Source: JANOMH01 sp031422295
GTDB taxonomy: Bacteria; Pseudomonadota; Alphaproteobacteria; Rhodobacterales; Rhodobacteraceae
DNA: 54,148 nt
Assembly: GCA_031422295.1 (NCBI GenBank)
Contig: JANOQM010000097.1
Coordinates: 1-54,148, forward strand
Direction of reading: 5' to 3'
The notes under the pieces are model-generated. The model saw only the letters and a program-made list of their open reading frames with translations, was not told the origin of the DNA and searched no databases. The first letter of the stretch is position 1. Each line of letters starts with the position of its first letter. Shown here piece by piece: positions 1 through 8,886 of the stretch. The position numbers and the translations under genes were made by a program.

Positions 1-64
1 ACCGTGGAAAGAACGGCTTCAACCGCTCCATTTGTGCATCCGTCAGCCAGAAAAGATCACTCAT
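1..64 (-). CDS. IS5-family transposase, N-terminal fragment (runs off window)
   Basis: The minus strand from 64 reads MSDLFWLTDAQMERLKPF and continues off the left edge. This opening is characteristic of IS5-family (IS427-group) DDE transposases. Only 21 codons are present, so the catalytic domain cannot be assessed. The family assignment comes from recognising the N-terminus; intactness is unknown. Confidence 0.8.
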   Translation of the reverse strand, partial: MSDLFWLTDAQMERLKPFFPR

Positions 65-141
65 GCGGCACCCCCTTGGATGCCAAAAGTGAATCAAACC
101 AACACTGCAAAAGCAAGCTATTTAACAGGTCCTGACCCTAG
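1..141. mobile_element. One end of an IS5/IS427-group insertion sequence
   Basis: The transposase start lies at 64 and about 75 bp of A/T-richer non-coding DNA follow, ending in AACAGGTCCTGACCCTAG at about 124-141. I infer the IS terminus near 137, with CTAG (138-141) as the possible target sequence, because IS427-group elements often insert at CTAG-like sites. The other end is outside the window, so neither the inverted repeat nor the duplication can be checked. Confidence 0.5.
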
Positions 142-418
142 TGGTATGATGAAGGATTCTTCGTCTGATGAGGTGGACAAAACTGTTCAGAAACTGGCTT
201 CCCGCGACGAGTTTTTCTCTCATGGCTCTGTCATCGACCATGCGGAAGCTGTAAATCTCGGACTAAATGTCCGCTTGTTGCCTTTCGGTGATGAGCTTTG
301 GGAGCGCGTTTGGTTGCTTTATTGCATGTATGCACATGATGCAGGCGCAAACGGCCTCATAAAGATATTCGAGGGTCGCGCAAGAAGTATGTCGATCAGA
401 CCAGCAATTGTTTCTTAG
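142..418 (+). pseudogene. C-terminal remnant of a gene interrupted by the IS (possibly ClpP-fold serine protease-like)
   Basis: An open frame runs from the inferred IS edge to a stop at 416-418; the first internal ATG is at 146. The residues include SHGSVIDHAEAVNLGLNV and DELWERVWLLYCMY, then an IFEGRARS segment near the end. This resembles, from memory only, the tail of SDH_sah/ClpP-like serine proteases, where a 'SHG..ID..EA..LGL' block follows the protease fold. The frame also reads back through the IS end, so the N-terminal half was probably displaced by the insertion. The region is less GC-rich than its neighbours. The family call is weak; the truncation is the firmer part. Confidence 0.4.
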
Positions 419-553
419 TAAAAGTTTGGAACAATCGGTGCAACTGAGTAGCTGTGGTATGCTCTAGACGCAAATGCACCCCCCACCCTTGCGAATCCCC
501 CCTCAACCCGCTTTACCTGCACCATAGAACCCACCAACCCCGGACCACCCGCC

Positions 554-1708
554 ATGCCCCTGTCCCCCGCCCACCGGGTTTTTGCCGGGTTTGCCATTTA
601 TTCGTTTTCCATGGGCAACATCTTTCCGCGCATACCGGATGTGCAGCAGGCCATGGGGGTGGGTGAAGGTGCACTTGGTCTGGGGCTGATCGGGGCCCCG
701 GTGGGCACGTTGATTGCGCTGACCTTTGCCACGCCGCTGCTGGAAAAGATCGGATTCAGGACCGCGCTGATGGCGGCGATCCCGCTGCTCGCCCTGCTAT
801 ATGCCATTGCGGTTCAGGCACCGACACCGCAGGTCCTGTTCTTTTTGCTGATCCCGGTCGGGCTTACGGTCGGCAGTATCGAAATCATTCTGAACCTTGA
901 AGCCGACCGGACCGAACATTTGCTGGGCTACCGGATCATGAACCGGGCTCATGCGTTCTGGTCCATTGGGTTTTTCGGGGCGGGCCTGTTTGGCGCGGCC
1001 ATGGCGCAGTCCGGGCTGTCACCGCAGCTGCATCTGGCGCTGATCGTGCCGCTGGCCATCCTTGGGGTGGTCATTTTTCTGCGTGGCTATGTGCCCTCTC
1101 CCGTCCGGCCTAACGCCAGTGGTGATACGCCGCCGCGCTTTGCCGTGCCGACCCCGGCCATTCTGGTTCTTGTCGCGGTCACGATCAGCGCCATGCTGCT
1201 CGAGGGGGCCAGCCTGGACTGGTCGGCAATTTATATGCGTGATGTGTTCACCGCGACGCCGTTCATGCAGGGGTTTGTCGTGGCCATCTTTGCCTTCAGC
1301 CAAGCCACGACACGGTTCTACGCTGATCAGTTTGTTGATCGGTCCAGCCCGGCTAATGTGGCCCGCATCCTGCTGTGCGGGTTGTTGGTCGGCTGTCTGA
1401 TGGTCTATTTCTCGCCGCTGCCGCTGCTGTCCCTGATCGGTTTTGCGCTGATGGGCATGGGCACGGCGGTGATCTTTCCGCTGGCCATGTCAGCTGCTGC
1501 CCAGCGGCATGACCGGGCCGCGTCGACCAATGTCGCAGCGCTTGCGCAAATCTCGTTCACCGTATTTCTGCTGGGCCCACCTTTGTTGGGGCTCATCGCC
1601 GAACATTGGGGGATCAGGGCCTCGTTCGGGATCGGCCTGCCGTTCATTGTGATCAGTCTGCTGACTGCGGGCGCGCTTGGCCTGAACAGGGTTTCACGCG
1701 CGGCCTGA
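554..1708 (+). CDS. MFS transporter (YbjJ-like)
   Basis: This 384-residue, highly hydrophobic protein has a 12-helix major facilitator pattern. The first helix begins almost at once and continues into GNIFPRIPDVQQAMGVGEGALGL, where an (A/R)RIP(D/A) motif followed by 'LG....ALGLAL' is typical of the YbjJ/FucP-related group. A loop with ADRTEHLLG follows helix 4, and a polar central loop lies near residues 180-190. The substrate cannot be told from sequence. The ATG at 554 is chosen because the first membrane segment starts within six residues of it. The upstream 70 bases are C-rich and contain no recognisable Shine-Dalgarno sequence. Confidence 0.85.
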   Translation: MPLSPAHRVFAGFAIYSFSMGNIFPRIPDVQQAMGVGEGALGLGLIGAPVGTLIALTFATPLLEKIGFRTALMAAIPLLALLYAIAVQAPTPQVLFFLLIPVGLTVGSIEIILNLEADRTEHLLGYRIMNRAHAFWSIGFFGAGLFGAAMAQSGLSPQLHLALIVPLAILGVVIFLRGYVPSPVRPNASGDTPPRFAVPTPAILVLVAVTISAMLLEGASLDWSAIYMRDVFTATPFMQGFVVAIFAFSQATTRFYADQFVDRSSPANVARILLCGLLVGCLMVYFSPLPLLSLIGFALMGMGTAVIFPLAMSAAAQRHDRAASTNVAALAQISFTVFLLGPPLLGLIAEHWGIRASFGIGLPFIVISLLTAGALGLNRVSRAA

Positions 1709-1785
1709 TGCGTCTGCACAACTGCCCGCTTGCCTTTGCCCGGCCCCGGCGCAACCCTGCGCCGTATTGTAACCGGAGAACCCTC

Positions 1786-3438
1786 ATGCGCTTAGCATTC
1801 GCTTTGACACTTTTTGCCCTGCCCGCCATGGCCGACACGATCACGGCCCCGTCTGATGTCGATCAGGTCACCTTGTATAACTGGGGGGCCACGGTCAGCC
1901 GGACGGTGGACTTTGACGCCCCCGCCGGGGTGCATCAGATCATCGTGCCAGACCTGCCTGCTGGAACATCTGCGGATACTTTGCGGGTTTCCGGCACTAA
2001 CGGTCTGGTCATTGGCGCGGTCAGCCTGTCCACCGACCGCCTGCCTGCCACCATTGAGGTGACACCGCCCGAGGTGTTGGCCGCCGAGGCTGAAATCGAC
2101 CGGCTGGAAGCCATCCTGCGCGACCGTGATACAGCGATTGCCGGGGTTCGGCTGCGGAGTGACGCGGCGAAAGAACAAGTGGGGTTTTTGCTGAGTCTTG
2201 GCGCGGGGGTCGCGCCAGACACTCTGACCCCCGAAACGCTGGAACAACTACGCGCCTTGTCGCAAATGGTCGGGTCCGAGGTTTTGGCGGCCCGGCAGGC
2301 TGCCTTTGCCGCCGAAACCGAGGCCGCAGGGCTGGAACGCGACCGCGTGGCGGATCAGGATGCGCTGGACCTGGCCACTCAGGCGTTGTCCGCCTTACAA
2401 AATGCCGGGGCCAGCTTTGCCGCACTTACCCTGACCGTGCAAACCACGGGCGGGCCGGGGCAGATAATGGTCACCACCCAAACCGATCAGGCCAGCTGGT
2501 ATCCGGTCTATGACCTGCGCCTGACCACCGGGGATACGCCCTCACTGTCCATCGACCGGGGCGTGGTGATTTCACAATATGCAGGCGAGGATTGGTTGGG
2601 GGTGCAACTGACGTTGTCGACGGCGCGGCCCTCGGGGCGAAGCAGCCCGTCCGTGCTATATCCATGGCAGCGCTACATCTACGAAGAAAGTGACGAGGAC
2701 GGCGAACTGGGTGGGTTTGCGGCCGAAGTTGTCGAATCCCCGGTTGTCGTAGTTGAACCTGCGCCATCGGAACCCGGCATCTTGCGCGGGGCGCTGCTTG
2801 GCGGGGCGGTCATGGGCCTGATCGGGCAAACCGTGATTTACGACTACGGCCCCGCCGTTGATATCCGCAACGGTGTCGACGCCCTTCGGCTCAGCTTGGA
2901 CACATTGGGCCTGACCCCCACCGTGCGGGCAACCGCCGTGCCCAGCCGGGACAGCGTGGCCTATCTGGTGGCCGAGTTTGAAAACACGACCGGCGAAACG
3001 ATTCTGCCCGGCACAGCCCAGCTGTTTTTGGACGGGGCGCTGACTGGATCGGCGGAAGTGCCATTGGTCGCCAGCGGCGACACTGCCGAGTTGGGCTTTG
3101 GTCCGCTGGATGGGCTTATCCTGACCCGCACAGTGCCGAACCGGGAGGAGGGCGAGGGCGGGATTATCACCGCGTCCAATCAGATCAATGAAGAAGCAGT
3201 GCTAAAGATCGAGAATCTGACCGGGAAAACCTGGTCGCTGCGGGTGCTGGATCAGGTGCCCTATTCTGAACAAGAGGATCTTGAGATTACCTATTCCGCC
3301 GACCCGCCAGCAACGATCACCGATCTGGACGACCAGCGCGGCGTTCTGGCGTGGGATATGCAGATCGAAACCGGCGAAACGGTTGAAATTCGCCTGCAAT
3401 CCAGTCTGAGCTGGCCAACCGAGTTTATCCTGCAATAA
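1786..3438 (+). CDS. MuiA-like protein (DUF4140/DUF4139), secreted
   Basis: This 550-residue protein has a Sec signal peptide (MRLAFALTLFALPAMA, cleavage before DTI). The N-terminal part (about 20-115) resembles DUF4140, including the opening 'VTLYNWGATVSR'. A helical, coiled-coil-like stretch follows (about 95-210, with 'EAEIDRLEAIL'). The C-terminal half carries DUF4139-type beta segments such as ASWYPVYDLRL and the ending ETVEIRLQSSLSWP. This architecture defines the 'mucoidy inhibitor MuiA' family, whose biochemical role is unclear. The ATG at 1786 is chosen over a longer upstream frame because it gives a clean signal peptide and is preceded by CCGGAGAACC. Confidence 0.85.
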   Translation: MRLAFALTLFALPAMADTITAPSDVDQVTLYNWGATVSRTVDFDAPAGVHQIIVPDLPAGTSADTLRVSGTNGLVIGAVSLSTDRLPATIEVTPPEVLAAEAEIDRLEAILRDRDTAIAGVRLRSDAAKEQVGFLLSLGAGVAPDTLTPETLEQLRALSQMVGSEVLAARQAAFAAETEAAGLERDRVADQDALDLATQALSALQNAGASFAALTLTVQTTGGPGQIMVTTQTDQASWYPVYDLRLTTGDTPSLSIDRGVVISQYAGEDWLGVQLTLSTARPSGRSSPSVLYPWQRYIYEESDEDGELGGFAAEVVESPVVVVEPAPSEPGILRGALLGGAVMGLIGQTVIYDYGPAVDIRNGVDALRLSLDTLGLTPTVRATAVPSRDSVAYLVAEFENTTGETILPGTAQLFLDGALTGSAEVPLVASGDTAELGFGPLDGLILTRTVPNREEGEGGIITASNQINEEAVLKIENLTGKTWSLRVLDQVPYSEQEDLEITYSADPPATITDLDDQRGVLAWDMQIETGETVEIRLQSSLSWPTEFILQ

Positions 3439-3481
3439 CGACATCAGCCCGGCGTGTAATCGCGCCGGGCTGACAAACCGA

Positions 3482-3919
3482 TCAGGCCCCGGCGTCAGCC
3501 AGCGCTTCGGCCAGATCGTCATATTCCTCGCATGGGGCGCATTCGGCCTCAAGCCGGGCCAGATTGGCTTTGGCCGCGTCAAGCTGATTGGTCATCACGA
3601 ACAACTCGCCCTGATATTCCAACGCCCCAAAATGGCTGGGATTGATGGCAAGGGCGGCAGTGTAATACCCGGCGGCCTCGTCCAGCGATCCGGACTTGCG
3701 GCTGGCAAAACCCAACAGGTTGAACGCATCGGCATTGGTCGGGTCGGCGGCAACCACTGGCAGCAGCAGTGTAATGGCCGCGCCAAAGCGTTCTTCGTCA
3801 ATCGCGGCGCGCGCCTCGATAAGGGCCGCTGCCGGATCGGGGGCCGTATCGGCAGCATTTGCCGCCGTCAGGCCAAGCCCGAACAGGATGATCGGAAACA
3901 TCAGTGCAAAATTGGTCAT
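3482..3919 (-). CDS. Secreted tetratricopeptide-repeat protein
   Basis: This 145-residue protein has a signal peptide (MTNFALMFPIILFGLGLTAANA) followed by about three TPR units. Visible helices include ALIEARAAIDEERFGAAI, ADAFNLLGFASRKSG and AAGYYTAALAINPSHFGAL; a final helix contains the pair CAPC. TPR proteins of this size usually act as periplasmic scaffolds. The ATG at 3919 is chosen because AAGGAT lies just upstream and it yields the signal peptide. It is convergent with the MuiA-like gene, whose stop lies 43 bp away. Confidence 0.8.
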   Translation of the reverse strand: MTNFALMFPIILFGLGLTAANAADTAPDPAAALIEARAAIDEERFGAAITLLLPVVAADPTNADAFNLLGFASRKSGSLDEAAGYYTAALAINPSHFGALEYQGELFVMTNQLDAAKANLARLEAECAPCEEYDDLAEALADAGA

Positions 3920-4052
3920 GGGGTATCCTTTGAGATTGCGCTTAAAAACTAGGTCTCCCGTAATCCTGAGCAAGTGAAATGTGGCATAACAATCAAGTGA
4001 GCGGTCAGAACGTTCGCATCGGCGGGCGGAAACCGGCGAGGTTCGCAAGTTC

Positions 4053-4364
4053 TTAGAACCGCTCGGCGCGCAAGACCTCGCAATCGGTGACACTGACCAC
4101 ACCAATATGGCGCTCAACCACGGCAAAGGCCGCCTCCAGCAGGGAATCGAGCCGGTCGGGGCGGATCAGGCAGATCACGATCACCATACCGCCCGCTCTG
4201 CCGACCTGCCCTTCACGGCTCCAGCGACCCGAGCGGCCAGAGCCGCCCAGCACCGGTAAAACGGTAAAGCCGGTAACGCCAGCCTTGGTCAAAACCTCGG
4301 TCAGGCGACGTTCCAGCGGGGCCTCTATCACGATCTCGACACGTTTGGCGGTATGGGTCTGCAT
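4053..4364 (-). CDS. PII-like protein next to SbtA (SbtB-like)
   Basis: This 103-residue protein has the beta-alpha-beta pattern of the PII superfamily: KRVEIVIEAPLERRLTEVL, then GVTGFTVLPVLGGSGRSG leading into the T-loop, then GGMVIVICLIRPDRLDSLLE and a final strand. PII-like SbtB proteins bind nucleotides and gate the bicarbonate transporter SbtA. The CGPxGC tail of cyanobacterial SbtB is absent. The start is 3 bp after the stop of the SbtA-like gene, so the two are surely co-transcribed. A role in sensing adenine nucleotides for bicarbonate uptake is inferred from the family and context. Confidence 0.8.
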   Translation of the reverse strand: MQTHTAKRVEIVIEAPLERRLTEVLTKAGVTGFTVLPVLGGSGRSGRWSREGQVGRAGGMVIVICLIRPDRLDSLLEAAFAVVERHIGVVSVTDCEVLRAERF

Positions 4365-4367
4365 TGG

Positions 4368-5357
4368 TCAGCCTCCGGTCAGGGCTTGGGCCACGGCCAC
4401 GTAAATCGGGATACCAAGGATCAGGTTAAACGGGAATGTCACCCCCAGCGACAATGTCAGATAGATTGACGGGTTTGCCTCGGGCAAGGCCACGCGCATT
4501 GCGGCGGGCACTGCAATGTAACTGGCAGATGCCGCAAGAACCATCATCAAAGCCACCCCGCCAGCGGACAGACCCACAGCCAGCCCCAGCGCCAGTCCGG
4601 CCATGCTGCCGATCAGCGGCATCACCAGACCAAACAGCACGGCACCCAGGCCAATTCCGCCGCCCGCGCTGCCCCGGGCGTCACGCAGGCCACGCCCGGC
4701 GACAAGGCCCATGTCCAGCAGGAAAAGGCACAGTACACCTTTGAACGGGGCCACGATGAAACTACTGATCTCGGCCAGCCCCTTTTCGCCGGTAATCATG
4801 CCGATGACGAATGCGCCGGTCAGCAGAACGATGGACCCATTCAGCAAAATCTCGCGCCACAACCCCGGTTCAGGCGATGCCGCCCGGTTGCCGCGCGCGA
4901 CAAGCCACAGGGCCGACAGAATCGCCGGTGCCTCCATCGCGGCCGCCACTGCCACCATATAGCCTTCGGCCGCAATAGCCCGGCTTTCCAGAACCGAGGT
5001 GGCGGCAACAAAGGTCACAATGCTGACGGACCCGTAATGCGCCGCAACGGCAGCGGCGTCGATCCTGCCAAGATTGGTCATCACCCGCAGCAGGGCGAAT
5101 GCAATGAACGGCAAACCAAAGGATAAAACCAGCCCCGCACCCACAGCGGCCATCAACCGCCCGTCAATGCCATGTGCCGCCACACTCGCCCCACCCTTGA
5201 AGCCAATTGCAAACAGCAGATAAAGCGACAGCGCCTTGGCCGCCGCTTCGGGGACCGACAGCTCGGACCGGGCCAGGGCGGCAAAAAGCCCCAAGGCGAA
5301 ACTCAGGATAATCGGCGACAGAAGATTGCTGGCGGCCAGTGTCAGAATGTCGGTCAT
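4368..5357 (-). CDS. sbtA: Sodium-dependent bicarbonate transporter (SbtA family)
   Basis: This 329-residue membrane protein has about ten helices. Family-typical segments include LLSPIILSFALGLFAALARSEL at the N-terminus, LYLLFAIGFKGG, AHYGSVSIVTFVAA (residues about 118-131) and MEAPAI, which match the SbtA (formerly DUF897) fold. SbtA imports bicarbonate with sodium across the inner membrane. The gene sits between a beta-carbonic anhydrase upstream and the PII-like gene downstream on the same strand. The start at 5357 (MTDIL) is chosen because the membrane domain begins directly after it. Confidence 0.88.
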   Translation of the reverse strand: MTDILTLAASNLLSPIILSFALGLFAALARSELSVPEAAAKALSLYLLFAIGFKGGASVAAHGIDGRLMAAVGAGLVLSFGLPFIAFALLRVMTNLGRIDAAAVAAHYGSVSIVTFVAATSVLESRAIAAEGYMVAVAAAMEAPAILSALWLVARGNRAASPEPGLWREILLNGSIVLLTGAFVIGMITGEKGLAEISSFIVAPFKGVLCLFLLDMGLVAGRGLRDARGSAGGGIGLGAVLFGLVMPLIGSMAGLALGLAVGLSAGGVALMMVLAASASYIAVPAAMRVALPEANPSIYLTLSLGVTFPFNLILGIPIYVAVAQALTGG

Positions 5358-5426
5358 CAGGCCCCCATTGCAAACCACTGGTCAGACAAGGAAATTCTGA
5401 CCAAACATGACACCGGTTTTATGCGG

Positions 5427-6068
5427 TCAAAGCGGCACAAACTCTGCCCCGTCGTAACCCTCGAGCCCGCCCGCCGCGATATCATTCCACAGCCCGTGCA
5501 GGGTCAGCATTTCGTCATCGATGGCCGCCTTGATAAACGGAAAAGTCATCAGGTTTTGTAACGACACAACAACCGCCGCCTTTTCCAGTGCCGTGATCCG
5601 GGTCGGTTTGTCACCCACAGCCAAGGCATTGAACCCCGGGCGCAGAATATCCATCCAACGGCCAACAAAACTGCTCGACGCCTCCAGTTCCGGCGCATCG
5701 CCCGAACACATGTCATAGCAGCCCTGCACCCCACCACAGCCCGAATGGCCCAACACGATCAGATGCGCCACTTTCAGCGTGGTCACGGCATATTCCACAG
5801 CGGCAGACGTGCCATGATATTGCCCGTCCGGGTTAAACGGCGGCACCAGATTGGCGATATTACGATGAATGAAGAACTCGCCTTGATCGGCCCCAAAGAT
5901 CGAGGTGACATGCACCCGGCTGTCGCAACAGGAAATCACCATGGCGCGCGGATGCTGGCCGCCTTCGGCCAGCCGTTTATACCAGCTGCGGTTTTCCGTA
6001 TAGGTCGTGGCCTTCCAGCCTTGATAGCGACGCACAAGGTAGTCCGGCAGCGGTCTTGTGCTCTTCAT
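5427..6068 (-). CDS. Beta-carbonic anhydrase
   Basis: The 213-residue protein carries the beta-class zinc site: C47-x-D49-x-R51 in SCCDSR, and H108 with C111 in GHSGCGG. It interconverts CO2 and bicarbonate, presumably in the cytoplasm because no signal peptide is present. It is first in a minus-strand set with sbtA and the PII-like gene; 69 bp separate it from sbtA. The ATG at 6068 is chosen because GGGAGATCAGGG lies just upstream and the protein then has normal family length. Divergent from the gene starting at 6181. Confidence 0.93.
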   Translation of the reverse strand: MKSTRPLPDYLVRRYQGWKATTYTENRSWYKRLAEGGQHPRAMVISCCDSRVHVTSIFGADQGEFFIHRNIANLVPPFNPDGQYHGTSAAVEYAVTTLKVAHLIVLGHSGCGGVQGCYDMCSGDAPELEASSSFVGRWMDILRPGFNALAVGDKPTRITALEKAAVVVSLQNLMTFPFIKAAIDDEMLTLHGLWNDIAAGGLEGYDGAEFVPL

Positions 6069-6180
6069 ACCCTGATCTCCCTGTTGCTCCCGCTCAATAG
6101 GCGGCATTTTCGGGAATTTCGAGCTATTTCTGTCATCCGCGTCAACTGATTGGGAACCATGCAGCACTAATGATCCGCGC

Positions 6181-6603
6181 ATGAATAAACCAGCAGCCCC
6201 TCCCGGCGATCACCGCCCCCTATCGGCAAGCATCGCATATCTGTCATTGCGCGATGTGATGCGGATTGATCCAGAACCTTTGGCGCAGTTGCATGCCGCC
6301 TTGGGCGCGCAGGGGGCCGAAGACGTTGTTTGTCGGGCGCTCGAGGATATCTCGCACCGGCTGCGGCGTCTGGTCGAGGATCATGCGCAGGGGGCGCCCG
6401 ACAAGGTCGCGCGGGGGGCGCGGTCGATTGCTGCCGTCGCCGCCCAGATCGGATTGCGCGATTTGTCGGTCGTGGCAGGCCATGTGCTGGACTGCAATGG
6501 GCGCGACGATCCGGCGGCTTTGGGGGCCACCCTGGCCCGCCTGTTCCGGGTCGGCAAACGGGCTGTCAATGAAATCGGGCAGGTCCGGTTTTCGGGGTTC
6601 TAG
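6181..6603 (+). CDS. Hypothetical protein, four-helix Hpt-like
   Basis: The 140-residue protein is soluble and mostly helical. The segment SIAAVAAQIGLRDLSVVAGHVLDC (about 82-105), followed by LARLFRVGKRAVNEI, resembles the helical pair of histidine phosphotransfer (Hpt) domains, with H101 in about the right place. The match is by pattern only and the canonical HxxKG motif is missing. It could instead be an unrelated helical bundle. It is transcribed divergently from the carbonic anhydrase gene and lies 63 bp before the aminopeptidase start. Confidence 0.6.
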   Translation: MNKPAAPPGDHRPLSASIAYLSLRDVMRIDPEPLAQLHAALGAQGAEDVVCRALEDISHRLRRLVEDHAQGAPDKVARGARSIAAVAAQIGLRDLSVVAGHVLDCNGRDDPAALGATLARLFRVGKRAVNEIGQVRFSGF

Positions 6604-6666
6604 GCGGCCCTTGCGGGTCGGGCGCAACTGGCTACAGTTGTGTCAAACCACTGGATCAGATCCACC

Positions 6667-8052
6667 ATGCCCCTTGCCTTTGCAACCGCTTCGCCTTTGG
6701 CTGTTCCGCTTTATGTGACCAGCCCGGATAACCGGGATACCGTTCTGGCCAACCTGCCTGTGGCCGCGCAACTGTGGGCCAAAGCCCATGGATTTGCGGC
6801 CGGGCCCGGCGAAACCCTCGCGCTGCCGGGGCCAGACGGACAGATTATCGCGGCACTGGTCGGACTGGGCAGCACTGCCGCCCAACAGCGCGGACGGTTT
6901 CTGGCCGCCTCTGCCGCCAGCCGGCTGCCTGCCGGCACTTATGTTATTGCCAGCGACCTGACCGGACCAGTATCCGAAGAGGTCGCATTAGGCTGGTTGC
7001 TGGAAAGCTACCGCTTTGACCGGTATCGCAAACCAGATGCAGCCAAGGCCCGGTTAGTTGCCCCCGATGGAATAGACGCCGCCCGGATCGAAATCTTGGC
7101 CAATGCCGAGGCGCTGACCCGCGACCTGATCAACACACCCGCCTCTGACATGGGACCCGCCGACCTTGAGGGTGCGGCGCGTGATCTTGCCCGCCGGTTT
7201 CAGGCGCACATCCGCGTCATTACCGGCGATGACCTGTTGGCCAATAACTTCCCGATGATCCATGCGGTCGGACGCGCTGCCAGCCCGGCCCGCGCGCCCC
7301 GGCTGATCGACCTGACCTGGGGCACGTCGGGCCCAACTTTGACGCTTGTGGGCAAAGGCGTATGCTTTGACACCGGCGGTCTGGATATCAAACCCGCCAG
7401 TTCGATGGGCCTGATGAAAAAGGACATGGGCGGGGCGGCCGCAGTGCTGGGTCTGGCGCAGATGATCATGGGGCTGAACCTGCCGCTGCGCCTGCGGGTG
7501 CTGATCCCGGCGGTGGAAAACAGTATCGGGTCAGATGCGTTCCGGCCACAGGATATCCTGACCTCGCGCAAGGGGCTGACGGTCGAGATCAACAATACCG
7601 ATGCCGAAGGGCGGCTGGTGCTGGCCGATGCACTGGCCCTTGGCAGCGAAGCCAATCCCGATCTCATGATCTCCATGGCCACGCTGACCGGTGCCGCGCG
7701 GGTCGCGGTCGGCCCGGACATCGCGCCATTTTTCACCGATGACGACGCCGCAGCGGCGGCGATTGCTGCGGGTGGCAAGGCCGCAAATGATCCGGTTTGG
7801 CGGCTGCCATTCCACACCCCCTACGAGGCGCTAATCGAACCCGGCATCGCCGATCTGGACAATGCGCCGGGCGGCGGCATGGCGGGGGCGATCACGGCGG
7901 CGCTGTTCCTGCGGCGGTTCACCACCGGGCCCTATGTGCATTTCGACATCTATGGCTGGCAGCCCACGGCTGCACCCGCCCGACCCAAGGGTGGTGTCGG
8001 CCAGGGGGCGCGGGCCGTGTTGGCCGCCTTGCCCGCAGTGTTGGGCCTGTGA
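6667..8052 (+). CDS. M17 leucyl aminopeptidase family protein
   Basis: The 461-residue protein carries the M17 metal/active-site blocks GKGVCFDTGGLDIKP (about 230-244) and NTDAEGRLVLADAL (about 310-323). M17 enzymes remove N-terminal residues with two bound metal ions and act as cytoplasmic hexamers. Length is normal for the shorter alphaproteobacterial version. The ATG at 6667 is preferred; a GTG at 6640 would add nine residues and cannot be excluded. The stop overlaps the start of the next gene in TGATG, so translation of the two is coupled. Confidence 0.9.
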   Translation: MPLAFATASPLAVPLYVTSPDNRDTVLANLPVAAQLWAKAHGFAAGPGETLALPGPDGQIIAALVGLGSTAAQQRGRFLAASAASRLPAGTYVIASDLTGPVSEEVALGWLLESYRFDRYRKPDAAKARLVAPDGIDAARIEILANAEALTRDLINTPASDMGPADLEGAARDLARRFQAHIRVITGDDLLANNFPMIHAVGRAASPARAPRLIDLTWGTSGPTLTLVGKGVCFDTGGLDIKPASSMGLMKKDMGGAAAVLGLAQMIMGLNLPLRLRVLIPAVENSIGSDAFRPQDILTSRKGLTVEINNTDAEGRLVLADALALGSEANPDLMISMATLTGAARVAVGPDIAPFFTDDDAAAAAIAAGGKAANDPVWRLPFHTPYEALIEPGIADLDNAPGGGMAGAITAALFLRRFTTGPYVHFDIYGWQPTAAPARPKGGVGQGARAVLAALPAVLGL

Positions 8053-8873
8053 TGGACCGTCGATTAACCCCCGCGAATGGGCGCGTCGCGGCTTTGTCTT
8101 TGCAAGGGCTTGTCCCAGCGGTCATGTTCACCGCCGGAACCCCCAGCCGGATTATCCATGCCGTTACCGACCTGAACCGCGCCCCCGCCGGGCCACGCGA
8201 CCGGCAGGTGCTGTTCGGGGCCAGTGTGACCAGTTACGAAGACCGCGATGGGTGGTCTTTCGTTCAGGCGGCAAAAGACCACTATGTCGGCTATGTCCGC
8301 ACCGACACTCTGGGCCCGGCCCAGACCGCGACGCATCATGTCGCCACCCCCGCCACGCATCTGTACACGGCCGAAGATATCAAATCCGCCGATCTGCTGG
8401 CGTTGTCCTTTGGTTCGCAGATCACCGTCACGGCCGAGCGGCGCAAGTTCTGGGAAACCCCCGATGGTTATATCCCCAAAACCCATGTGTGGCCGCTGTC
8501 CAAACGTTTCACCGACCCGGTGACGGTCGCACAAATGCACTTTGGTGTGCCCTATCTGTGGGGTGGCAATTCGGTCCGGGGGATTGATTGCTCCGGGCTG
8601 GTACAGGCGGCCCTGCTGGCCTGCGGCATTGCCTGCCCAGGCGACAGTGACCTGCAACGGGCGGCGTTGGGCACCGAAATCGGCCCCGATACACCACCCG
8701 AACGGGGTGATCTGTATTTCTGGCAGGGTCATGTCGGCATGCTGGTCGATCCCGAAACACTGATCCACGCCAATGCGCATCATATGGCTGTGGCCTATGA
8801 ACCCTTGCGCCACGCGATGATCCGGATCGAGGCTCAGGGCGACGGGCCGGTCACCCGGCGTAAACGGCTCTGA
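8052..8873 (+). CDS. NlpC/P60 family hydrolase with SH3-like domains
   Basis: The 273-residue protein has two SH3-like regions (about 30-80 and 95-150) followed by an NlpC/P60 domain. Cys180 in GIDCSGL and His227 in GHVGML are the expected catalytic pair, and NAHH near 240 may provide the third residue. Such enzymes cleave gamma-D-glutamyl-diamino acid bonds in peptidoglycan peptides. No signal peptide is visible, so it may act on recycled muropeptides in the cytoplasm. Its start overlaps the stop of the aminopeptidase, which suggests a joint role in peptide breakdown. Confidence 0.88.
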   Translation: MDRRLTPANGRVAALSLQGLVPAVMFTAGTPSRIIHAVTDLNRAPAGPRDRQVLFGASVTSYEDRDGWSFVQAAKDHYVGYVRTDTLGPAQTATHHVATPATHLYTAEDIKSADLLALSFGSQITVTAERRKFWETPDGYIPKTHVWPLSKRFTDPVTVAQMHFGVPYLWGGNSVRGIDCSGLVQAALLACGIACPGDSDLQRAALGTEIGPDTPPERGDLYFWQGHVGMLVDPETLIHANAHHMAVAYEPLRHAMIRIEAQGDGPVTRRKRL

Positions 8874-8886
8874 CCCCGCGTTTTCA

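Noticed and set aside
1606..1785. Extended 60-residue N-terminus of the MuiA-like protein
   Set aside because: The extension overlaps the MFS gene and hides the clear signal peptide that begins at 1786.
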